This document shows, piece by piece, positions 7,693 through 15,000 of a DNA stretch of 64,000 nt. Position numbers and translations under genes: made by a program. Numbering within the stretch: the stretch's first letter is position 1; the number at the start of each line of letters is the position of its first letter. The notes below the pieces were generated by a model. The model made no database searches and was not told where the DNA came from. It saw only the letters and a list, made by a program, of their open reading frames with translations. Origin of the DNA: Streptomyces sp. 3214.6 (GTDB taxonomy: Bacteria > Actinomycetota > Actinomycetes > Streptomycetales > Streptomycetaceae); assembly GCF_900129855.1 (NCBI RefSeq), contig NZ_LT670819.1, positions 6,696,001 through 6,760,000 on the forward strand. The letters run 5' to 3'.

Positions 7693-9339
7693 ATGAGTCG
7701 GATACGGCAGCACGTCCGAGGTTCCCGTCTCGCCACCGCCGGCATCGCCGCCACCACGGCCACGCTCCTGGCCGCCGTACTGTCCCCGGTCGCCGACGCG
7801 GCCGACAGACCGACCCGGGCCACCGCCCTGGACAACGCGGCGGCGGCCCTCGCCGACCACGCGACGGCCCTGGGCCTCACCTCCGTGCAGGGCACCTCCG
7901 TCCGCGACGTGGTCGTCGACAAGGACGGCGCCCAGCACATCCGCTACGACCGCACCTACCGCCAACTCCCCGTCCTGGGCGGTGACTTCGTCATCCACCT
8001 GGCCGCCGACGGCAGCTACCGCAGCGCGAACCGGGCGACGCGGGCGGCGATCTCGCTGGCGAGCATCACACCGAAGCTGTCCGCGCCCAAGGCCGCGGAC
8101 GTCGCCGTCAACGCCCTGCGCGCGGCCAACCTGGGCGAGACGCTCAAGCAGGTGAAGGCCAAGCCGCAGCTGGTCGTCGACGCTCTGCACGGCGCCCCGA
8201 AGCTGGCCTGGCGGACGAACGTCGTCGCCCTGGACTCGCTCGGCAACCCCGTCGCCCGCGCGGTGCTCACCGACGCCCGCACCGGGGCGCAGATCGACGC
8301 CTGGGACACCATCGAGACGGCGACGGGCGACGGCAAGTCCCTGTACGGCGGCACGGTCCCGCTGGAGACGACCCTGTCGGGCTCGACGTACCAGCTCAAG
8401 GACCCGACGCGCGGCAACACCTACACCGGCGACGCGGCCAACAAGACCGATCTGTGCATCTTCGGCATCTGCATCAGCCGTGCTCCCGCGACCCTGTTCA
8501 CGGACGCGGACAACCACTGGGGCACGGGGGCGAGCGCCGACCGCTCCACGGCCGCCGTCGACGCCCAGTACGGCACCGACGTGACCTGGGACTACTACAA
8601 GAACGTGCACGGCCGCAACGGCATCGGCAACGACGGCAAGGGCTCCTACAACCGCGTCCACTACGGCAACAGCTACAACAACGCCTTCTGGGACGACAGT
8701 TGCTTCTGCATGACCTACGGCGACGGTGACGGCACCCAGCTCGGCCCGCTGGTCGCCCTGGACGTGGCCGGCCACGAGATGTCCCACGGCGTGACGTCCA
8801 AGACGGCCGCGCTGACCTACTCGGGCGAGTCGGGCGGCCTGAACGAGGCGACGTCCGACATCTTCGGCACCCTGGTGGAGTTCTACGCGAACAACTCCTC
8901 CGACCCCGGCGACTACCTCATCGGCGAGAAGATAGTCCGCTCCGGCTTCGGCCGGGACGCCCTGCGCTACATGGACAAGCCGAGCAAGGACGGCAAATCC
9001 GCCGACAACTGGAGCAGTTCGGTCGGCAACCTCGACGTCCACTACTCCTCGGGCGTCGCCAACCACTTCGCCTACCTGCTGGCCGAGGGCAGCGGCACGA
9101 AGACGATCAACGGCGTGACGTACAACTCCCCTACCTACAACGGCTCCACGGTGACGGGCATCGGCCGCGCCAAGCTCGGCGCCATCTGGTACCGGGCGTT
9201 GACGGTCTACATGACGTCCTCCACGAACTACGCGGGCGCGAGGACGGCGACCCTCAACGCGGCGAAGGACCTCTACGGCAACGGCAGCACGGAGTACAAC
9301 GCGGTGGCGGCGGCCTGGAGCGCGGTCAACGTGAACTGA
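7693..9339 (+). CDS. Secreted M4 family (thermolysin-like) metallopeptidase
   Basis: This 548-residue preproenzyme has a signal peptide ending near SPVADA, an FTP/PepSY-type propeptide (about residues 40–210) and an M4 catalytic domain. The zinc-binding motif is HEMSH (H361, E362, H365), and the third ligand is in GGLNEATSD (E385). The active-site segment VHYSSGVANHFAYLLAEG contains the expected catalytic His region. Paired cysteines in CIFGIC and DDSCFCMTYGDG suggest disulfides. The ATG at 7693 was preferred over one 84 bases upstream because it begins a typical Arg-rich signal peptide. It is secreted and digests extracellular protein. It is monocistronic, with a palindrome upstream and a hairpin terminator downstream. 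Confidence 0.95.
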   Translation: MSRIRQHVRGSRLATAGIAATTATLLAAVLSPVADAADRPTRATALDNAAAALADHATALGLTSVQGTSVRDVVVDKDGAQHIRYDRTYRQLPVLGGDFVIHLAADGSYRSANRATRAAISLASITPKLSAPKAADVAVNALRAANLGETLKQVKAKPQLVVDALHGAPKLAWRTNVVALDSLGNPVARAVLTDARTGAQIDAWDTIETATGDGKSLYGGTVPLETTLSGSTYQLKDPTRGNTYTGDAANKTDLCIFGICISRAPATLFTDADNHWGTGASADRSTAAVDAQYGTDVTWDYYKNVHGRNGIGNDGKGSYNRVHYGNSYNNAFWDDSCFCMTYGDGDGTQLGPLVALDVAGHEMSHGVTSKTAALTYSGESGGLNEATSDIFGTLVEFYANNSSDPGDYLIGEKIVRSGFGRDALRYMDKPSKDGKSADNWSSSVGNLDVHYSSGVANHFAYLLAEGSGTKTINGVTYNSPTYNGSTVTGIGRAKLGAIWYRALTVYMTSSTNYAGARTATLNAAKDLYGNGSTEYNAVAAAWSAVNVN

Positions 9340-9366
9340 CCCCGCCGACGCTCCTGGGCGTGTGAC

Positions 9367-9401
9367 GCGGCCGCCTCGGTCCTCGGGACCGGGGCGGCCG
9401 C
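9367..9401. terminator. Hairpin terminator after the M4 protease
   Basis: A GC-rich stem is formed by gcggccgcc at the left and ggcggccgc at the right, with cggtcc/gggaccg pairing inside. There is no long T-run, as is common in Streptomyces. It begins 27 bp after the protease stop. Confidence 0.7.
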
Positions 9402-9435
9402 CGTGTCGTCAACCCCGCTGTTTTCCGTACTTTCT

Positions 9436-9486
9436 GAAACCGTTTCTGTTCGGACCGTTGACACCCTGCACACCCCCTCCTAATCT
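9436..9486 (+). promoter_or_regulatory. Consensus promoter with LacI-like operator for the sugar-binding protein
   Basis: A -35 box TTGACA at 9458–9463 and a -10 box TAATCT at 9481–9486 are separated by exactly 17 bp. Immediately upstream, GAAAC-C-GTTTC (9436–9446) is a perfect inverted repeat of the kind bound by LacI-family sugar regulators. The leader to the start codon at 9794 is about 300 bp and has no other gene. Confidence 0.6.
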
Positions 9487-9793
9487 CGCGCCAAACTTCC
9501 GACCATGTGACGGTATTTCGAACGGCTGAAAGGCAAGCGCACTGCGCACCACCGGAATCGGGATATACGTGACAGCCGCGCCCTGGCGCGGCCTGACGTA
9601 TGCCCAGGTGTTCCGACCCGCAGTCGTCTCAGCGCGACCCGCCGCCTGTTCCCCCTGCCTGAACGTGCGCACCACGTCCCCGACGACGTCGGCGACCGTG
9701 CACGGAGCCGCCGCGGCGCACCGATCCCCCTGAGTCCGGTCCGCGGGTATGCCGTCACCCTCTCAACGACGAGAAGAACGAGGAACGATCACC

Positions 9794-10888
9794 ATGCGCA
9801 ACCGTAGAGCCGCGCTCGCCACGATCGCCGGAGCCGCCTCTCTGGCCCTCACCCTGTCCGCGTGCGGCGAGAGCACCACGGGCAGCTCCAAGAAGGCCGG
9901 CGGCACCATCGGCATCGCCATGCCGACCGAGGCCTCCGAGCGCTGGCTCACCGACGGAAAGAGCGTGGTCAACGACCTGAAGGCCGAGGGATACCAGGCC
10001 AAGCTGCTCTACGGCGAGGACGACCCGAAGACCCAGGTCTCCCAGATCGCGGGCCTGATCAAGGAGGGCGTCGACGCACTGATCATCGCGGCCATCGACA
10101 ACAGGTCGCTGAACGGCGTGCTCCAGCAGGCCGCCGCCGCCAAGATCCCGGTGATCTCCTACGACCGGCTCATCCTCGGCACCCCGAACGTCGACTACTA
10201 CGTCTCCTTCGACAACGAGCAGGTCGGCCGGTTCCAGGCCCGTTACATCATCGACAAGCTCGGCCTGGAGAAGGGCAAGGGCCCGTTCAACATAGAACTG
10301 TTCGCCGGGTCCCCCGACGACAACAACACCAAGTACTTCTTCGACGGCGCGATGCACCTCCTCCAGCCGTACCTGGACAACAAGCAGTTGGTCATCCGGT
10401 CCGGCCAGACCGCGCTCAAGCAGACCACCACCCTGCGCTGGGACGGCCCCACCGCGAAGAAGCGCATGGAGGGCATCCTCTCCGCGTCGTACGGCACCAA
10501 GACGGTCGACGCGGTCCTGTCGCCGTACGACGGCATCTCCATCGGCGTCCTGAAGGCGCTGAAGGAGGACGGCTACGGCTCCGGAAACAAGCCCCTGCCG
10601 GTCATCACCGGTCAGGACGCCGAACTGGCCTCGGTGAAGTCGATCATCGCGGGCGAGCAGTCGCAGACCGTCTACAAGGACCTCCGCCTGCTCGCCGGGG
10701 TCGCCGCGGAGATGGCCGACGACATCCTCACCGGCAAGACGCCGAAGATAAACAACAGGCGGGCCTACAACAACGGCGTCAAGACCGTGCCGTCCTACCT
10801 GCTCCAGCCGACGACCGTCGACAAGAGCAACTACGAGTACGTCCTGGTCGCGGGCGGCTACTACACCGACGCCGAACTCAAGTCCTGA
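9794..10888 (+). CDS. chvE: ChvE-like multiple-sugar-binding lipoprotein of an ABC importer
   Basis: This 364-residue periplasmic-binding-type protein has a lipoprotein signal ending in the lipobox LSAC (C24). It belongs to the ribose/xylose/ChvE solute-binding family: IGIAMPTEASERWLTDGKS, then LIIAAIDNRSLNGVLQQA, PVISYDRLILGT, YVSFDNEQVGRFQA and VITGQDAELASVKSIIAGEQ. It would bind a sugar outside the membrane and deliver it to an ABC permease. The start at 9794 follows a GAGGAACG-type ribosome site. No ATPase or permease gene follows; the next gene is on the opposite strand and unrelated. It is thus an orphan binding protein that must use a transporter encoded elsewhere. Confidence 0.88.
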   Translation: MRNRRAALATIAGAASLALTLSACGESTTGSSKKAGGTIGIAMPTEASERWLTDGKSVVNDLKAEGYQAKLLYGEDDPKTQVSQIAGLIKEGVDALIIAAIDNRSLNGVLQQAAAAKIPVISYDRLILGTPNVDYYVSFDNEQVGRFQARYIIDKLGLEKGKGPFNIELFAGSPDDNNTKYFFDGAMHLLQPYLDNKQLVIRSGQTALKQTTTLRWDGPTAKKRMEGILSASYGTKTVDAVLSPYDGISIGVLKALKEDGYGSGNKPLPVITGQDAELASVKSIIAGEQSQTVYKDLRLLAGVAAEMADDILTGKTPKINNRRAYNNGVKTVPSYLLQPTTVDKSNYEYVLVAGGYYTDAELKS

Positions 10889-10924
10889 GGCGAGTCGCCC
10901 CCGGAACCCACGCGGTCGCCGCGT

Positions 10925-11605
10925 CTACCAGCCGACCACTGCCGGCCCGAGGCTCAGCCCGGTCCCCTCGAGCCATTCCTCCTGGACGTCGCGGTTGCGG
11001 GTGCCTATGGAGAGGTAGACCGCGTGGGTTCCGGGGGCGGGTTCGGTGCACTGGTCGGTCCACACACTGTTGAGGCAGAGTTGCACTCCGCAGAGCTTCG
11101 ACGAGGGCAGGCCCCGCAGACTCCCCTCCCAGGACACGTCGAATCCCAGCGGGCCCACGGCCTGGACCATGAGGTCCAACTCCGCCTCGGGGCAGCACTC
11201 GTCGGGCCCACGCCCCCTGAAGGGGGGAGTGCTCCAGCCGGGCAGGGACAGCTGCAGTCCCCGCTCCTCGAGCAGGGGCCACACCTCGGCGATCTCGGGG
11301 CGCAACTCGACTTCCACGCGGTAGGCGTCGCGACCGCGCACCGCGTCGGTTCGGGCGAGCACGTGCCAGAACTCCGCCAGTCCGTCCGGCGGAAGAGGGC
11401 TGCCGTCACGGCGTTCGACGTCACCCCAGGTGAAGTAGCGCCGTGCGTAGTGGAACTGATCGACCGTCACGACCGGGCCGACCTCGGGAGCGAACGGCTC
11501 CTCGGCCCACTCCGTGAGCGCGCCCAGCAGCCCACGGGCACGCCGCAGCGCGCTCACGGCGTCCGGCAACGGCTCGAGTACCTGGTAGAGCAGGGACATT
11601 CCCAT
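10925..11605 (-). CDS. Conserved protein of unknown function
   Basis: I do not recognise this 226-residue protein. It is a soluble, acidic protein without a signal peptide or membrane segment. The N-terminus (MSLLYQVLEPLPDAVSALRR) looks helical. The body is rich in Trp and Pro, with HYARRYFTWGDVER and LEERGLQLSLPGW. Cysteines occur at PDECCPEAE and KLCGVQLCLNSVWTDQC. The start at 11605 follows a strong GGAGGT ribosome site 6 bases upstream; a far longer open frame above it is noncoding. It is convergent with the sugar-binding lipoprotein 36 bp away. Codon use is typical of the neighbourhood. Confidence 0.75.
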   Translation of the reverse strand: MGMSLLYQVLEPLPDAVSALRRARGLLGALTEWAEEPFAPEVGPVVTVDQFHYARRYFTWGDVERRDGSPLPPDGLAEFWHVLARTDAVRGRDAYRVEVELRPEIAEVWPLLEERGLQLSLPGWSTPPFRGRGPDECCPEAELDLMVQAVGPLGFDVSWEGSLRGLPSSKLCGVQLCLNSVWTDQCTEPAPGTHAVYLSIGTRNRDVQEEWLEGTGLSLGPAVVGW

Positions 11606-11746
11606 GGCGCACCTCCGAGAGCGGAGCGTACGCACGGCACGGCCCGGCGTCGCTCGAATAACTCTCTTCCGCGTGGCTGGATCACCCGCTACGCTCCCCC
11701 AGCGCGCATCAGGCGCGAGCAGGCAGTACCGGGGGTAATAGGGGAC

Positions 11747-12457
11747 ATGGGGGACATGGTCGAGGAAGTTGCCGCGCCCGAGAAGGGCCCGAACGCATGG
11801 GCTCAGGCCATCGCGGCGCTGGTCGTGGTCGGGGCGCTCGGGGGCGGGCTGTTCGTGATCCAGAAGAACGACGCGAAGGCCGCCGACAAGCCGGCGACCT
11901 GCACCGCCGACGACGAGGACAAGAAGGCCGACCAGGCCGCGAGGGCGGCGCACCGCGTCTCCGGGACCCAGCTGTGCACGGCGCTGAACCGCGCGGACCT
12001 GCCGACGCTCCTCGGCACTCCGCGGGAGCACGCGCGCAGCGCCTACGGCAGTGACAGCTCGATCGAGACGGGCGGCTCGGAGACCCCGACTCCCGAGGGG
12101 ACCGTCCAGCTGGACACCTACACCGTGCAGCTCTCACGGTCCTACGACGACTTCCCGGTCGGCGGGATGGAGGACCTGCTGAGCGAGGCGGAGAAGAAGC
12201 CGATCCTGGGCCACCCCGCGGTGCTCTACTCGGGCCGGACGATCGCCATCCAGTTCAACCTCGGCGGCGGCAAGTCCGACACCGCGCCCGGCGGCATCGC
12301 CCGCACCCTGGTCGTCGCCCCGGACAGCAAGGACGGCGGCGGCTCCTACGAACTCGCCATCTGGCGTCAGGACAGCGTCCGTCCGGACGACGCGGCGCTG
12401 CTGCGCGTCGCGCAGAAGGTACTGCCCGCGATCCCGGGCTGGACGGCAGCGGGCTGA
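11747..12457 (+). CDS. Membrane-anchored protein, DUF6215-like
   Basis: This 236-residue protein has a short cytoplasmic N-terminus (MVEEVAAPEKGPN), one transmembrane helix (AQAIAALVVVGALGGGLFVI) and an extracytoplasmic domain with CTADDEDKKADQAA and GTQLCTALNRADLPTLLGTP. It resembles a Streptomyces family of uncharacterised anchored proteins that I believe is DUF6215, recalled rather than searched. Two close ATG codons (11747 and 11756) are possible starts. It is divergent from the preceding minus-strand gene, and a bidirectional hairpin terminator follows. No function can be assigned. Confidence 0.75.
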   Translation: MGDMVEEVAAPEKGPNAWAQAIAALVVVGALGGGLFVIQKNDAKAADKPATCTADDEDKKADQAARAAHRVSGTQLCTALNRADLPTLLGTPREHARSAYGSDSSIETGGSETPTPEGTVQLDTYTVQLSRSYDDFPVGGMEDLLSEAEKKPILGHPAVLYSGRTIAIQFNLGGGKSDTAPGGIARTLVVAPDSKDGGGSYELAIWRQDSVRPDDAALLRVAQKVLPAIPGWTAAG

Positions 12458-12502
12458 CGCCCGTCGGCTACCGGCCGGCGGCTCCCGGCCGACGACCGTG
12501 CC

Positions 12503-12535
12503 GAAGGCCGGCGCCCCCGCGGGGTGCCGGCCTTC
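12503..12535. terminator. Bidirectional hairpin terminator
   Basis: A perfect 10-bp stem (gaaggccggc at 12503–12512, gccggccttc at 12526–12535), with additional C/G pairing toward the loop, lies between convergent genes ending at 12457 and 12557. Confidence 0.8.
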
Positions 12536-12556
12536 TCAGTACGGGCGTCCAGCCGG

Positions 12557-14071
12557 TCAGGCGACCAGCTCCTGCTCCTCCACCGACGTGTCGAGCGAGG
12601 CCGTCGGCTGTTCCGGCTTGCGGTCCCGCATCACCAGGGTGGCCAGGACCGCCGCCGCCAGCACACCGATCGCGCTGACCGTGAAGGTCGTCGTCATCGA
12701 GGCGGTGAACGCCTCCCGGGCCGCCCGGACCAGGCCCTGGTCCCCGCCGGCCACCGCCAGCGCCCCGCCGATGGACTGCCGGGCCGCCGCGGGGGCGTCG
12801 GCCGGCATCTCGGCGGCGTAGCCGCTGGTGAGGAGGGAGCCGAGGATCGCGATGCCCAGAGCCGTGCCGGCCTGCTGGATCGTGTCGTTCAGGGCCGAGC
12901 CGACGCCCGCCTTGTCCGCGGGGATGGTGCCCATCAGCGCGCCCACCGCGGCCGGCATCGCCAGACCCGCGCCGAGGCCGAGCAGCCCGAGGGCGATCGC
13001 CGGGACGGTGAAGCCGGAGTCGGCGTCGACCGTCGTCAGCAGGGCGAAGCAGGCGACCATCACGAGCATGCCGGACAGGATCACGTAGCGGTTGCCGTAC
13101 TGTGCGGCGAACTTGGCGCCCATGCCGTTGCCGATCAGCGCGGCGACGGCCAGGGGCAGGAAGGCCAGGCCCGCCTTGACGGGGGAGTAGCCGAGGACGA
13201 ACTGCAGGTACTGGGTGAGGACCAGCAGCAGACCGCCGTTGCCGATCTGCACCAGGGCCAGCGAGAGCGAACCGCCGCTGAAGTTGCGGTGCTTGAAGAG
13301 GACCAGCGGGACCATCGGGGCGGAGCTGACGTTCTCCCAGATCACGAAGCCGGCCAGACCGACGACGGCGACCACGAGGCTGACGGTGGAGCGGCCGCCG
13401 AAGGCGCCGTGCTGCGGGAGCTCGATGATCCACCACACCAGGGCGGTCATGCCGACCGCGGAGAGCACCGCGCCCAGCGGGTCGGGCTTCTGCCAGGGCG
13501 CCTTCGACTCCGGCATCAGGACCACGGCGGCGACGACGGCCAGCACGACGACCGGAACGTTGATGAAGAAGATCGAGTGCCAGGAGAAGTGGTCGATCAG
13601 GACACCGCCGAGCACGGGGCTGCCGACCAGGCCCAGCATCGACACCGACCCCCAGGCCGCCATGGCCCTGCCGCGCTCCTCCTCGTCGAAGACGGTGATG
13701 AGGATCGACAGGGTGGACGGCATGATCAGCGCCCCGCCGACGCCCATCGCGGTGCGGACGGCGATCACCTCACCGGGGTTCGTGCAGATCGTCGCGGCCA
13801 GTGAGGCCGCCCCGAAGAGCAGCAGGCCTGTCAGCATCACCTTCCGGCGGCCGAAGCGGTCGCCGAGGCTTCCGGAGGTCAGCAGCAGACCGGCGAAGAC
13901 CAGGATGTAGGAGTCGAGGATCCACTGCGTGTCCTGGGCGCTCGCGCCGAGGTCCTCCGTCATCGAGGGCACCGCGACGGTCAGCGCCATGCTGTCGATC
14001 GTCAGGACCAGCGTGCTCAGGCACAGCACGACGAGGATCCACCAACGGCGTGGGCTGCGGGTTTCCGACAT
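12557..14071 (-). CDS. DHA2-type MFS drug efflux transporter
   Basis: This 504-residue protein has 14 predicted transmembrane segments and belongs to the DHA2 (QacA/EmrB) branch of the major facilitator superfamily. Motif A is visible as SGSLGDRFGRRKVML and motif C as GSVSMLGLVGSPVLGGVLI; the LVLTIDSMALTVAVPSM segment in helix 1 is characteristic. It should export hydrophobic or cationic compounds by proton antiport. The ATG at 14071 begins just before helix 1, and an upstream extension is antisense to the intergenic operator. It is divergent from a TetR regulator across 185 bp that contain a 13-bp inverted repeat, a classic repressor/pump arrangement. Confidence 0.92.
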   Translation of the reverse strand: MSETRSPRRWWILVVLCLSTLVLTIDSMALTVAVPSMTEDLGASAQDTQWILDSYILVFAGLLLTSGSLGDRFGRRKVMLTGLLLFGAASLAATICTNPGEVIAVRTAMGVGGALIMPSTLSILITVFDEEERGRAMAAWGSVSMLGLVGSPVLGGVLIDHFSWHSIFFINVPVVVLAVVAAVVLMPESKAPWQKPDPLGAVLSAVGMTALVWWIIELPQHGAFGGRSTVSLVVAVVGLAGFVIWENVSSAPMVPLVLFKHRNFSGGSLSLALVQIGNGGLLLVLTQYLQFVLGYSPVKAGLAFLPLAVAALIGNGMGAKFAAQYGNRYVILSGMLVMVACFALLTTVDADSGFTVPAIALGLLGLGAGLAMPAAVGALMGTIPADKAGVGSALNDTIQQAGTALGIAILGSLLTSGYAAEMPADAPAAARQSIGGALAVAGGDQGLVRAAREAFTASMTTTFTVSAIGVLAAAVLATLVMRDRKPEQPTASLDTSVEEQELVA

Positions 14072-14105
14072 GGGAAGTCCGGTCCTTTCGATGACTTCAG
14101 CGGCT

Positions 14106-14141
14106 GCGTACGGTGTTCCGTCCGCTGCGAACACTGTACGC
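14106..14141. promoter_or_regulatory. Inverted-repeat operator between MFS pump and TetR
   Basis: The arms gcgtacggtgttc (14106–14118) and gaacactgtacgc (14129–14141) pair at 12 of 13 positions across a 10-bp spacer. It sits in the divergent intergenic region, so it is a likely binding site for the adjacent TetR. Further gtacgc half-sites occur at about 14170–14200, and gttgatcc repeats at 14207–14229. Confidence 0.65.
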
Positions 14142-14256
14142 ATGACGGAACGGTGTGCGCAAGCCGTTAACGCTGTACGCTGGAGGCGCATGGTGTACGC
14201 CAGACCGTTGATCCGTTGATCCGTTGACCCCTTGACCGAGCACCTGGAGTGGAGCC

Positions 14257-15000
14257 GTGGCCGCCAAGACGAAGAACCCGCAGCCTGTCCCGTCCGTCTG
14301 GACCCGGCAGAAGCGCGAGCCCGACCAGCCCGCGCTCAGCCAGGACGCGATCGTCCGCGAGGCGGTCACGATGCTGGACGCCGACGGCATCGAGGCGCTG
14401 AGCATGCGCAAGCTGGGCGCGCGCCTGAACGCCGGCGCGACCTCCCTCTACCGGCACGTCGCCACCAAGGACGAGCTGATGGAGCTGGCCGTGGACGAGG
14501 TCGCCGCCGAGATCCACGTCCCGCCCGCCGACGGCCCCGACTGGCGCGCCGCCGTCACGGAGGCCGCGGCCTCCTTCCGTGCGACGGCGCTACGGCACCC
14601 CTGGCTGTCCTCGGTCCTCGGCCAGGCCGGCCTCGCCTACCTGGGCCCCAACCTGATGGCCTTCTCCGAGAGTCTGGCCGCCCTGTTCACCGCCGCCGGC
14701 TTCGAGGAGCCGGGCCGCGCGATCGAGCCGCTGCTCAGCTATGTCATCGGCATCAGCACCACCGAGGCGGCCTGGCTCACCACGGTCGCCCGCTCCGGCG
14801 AGAGCGAGGCCGACTTCATCGCCCGTCTGATGCCCGCCGCCCAGCAGGCCGCCGCCCCCTACGAGCACCTCGCCGACGAGTACGCCGTGAGCGCCGCCGA
14901 GGCGACCGACCCGGTGGCGCTGCGCGAGGACAAGTTCACCTACGGCCTGGAGGTCGTCCTGGACGGCCTGGCCCTGCGCCTGCCCCGCGACGCGTCCTAG
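14257..15000 (+). CDS. TetR family transcriptional repressor
   Basis: This 247-residue protein has an N-terminal tail (MAAKTKNPQPVPSVWTRQKR) and a TetR helix-turn-helix (REAVTMLDADGIEALSMRKL, GARLNAGATSLYRHVATKDE). A TetR_C-type ligand domain follows. The GTG at 14257 follows a GGAG ribosome site. It is divergent from the DHA2 efflux pump and probably represses it until a substrate binds. Its stop overlaps the stop of the convergent nitrate reductase: both use the same CTAG at 14997–15000. Confidence 0.92.
   Translation: MAAKTKNPQPVPSVWTRQKREPDQPALSQDAIVREAVTMLDADGIEALSMRKLGARLNAGATSLYRHVATKDELMELAVDEVAAEIHVPPADGPDWRAAVTEAAASFRATALRHPWLSSVLGQAGLAYLGPNLMAFSESLAALFTAAGFEEPGRAIEPLLSYVIGISTTEAAWLTTVARSGESEADFIARLMPAAQQAAAPYEHLADEYAVSAAEATDPVALREDKFTYGLEVVLDGLALRLPRDAS

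Noticed and set aside
9794..12457. Idea that the genes after the sugar-binding protein form its ABC transporter
   Set aside because: The next gene is on the other strand and has no membrane segments, and the one after has a single helix; neither has Walker motifs.
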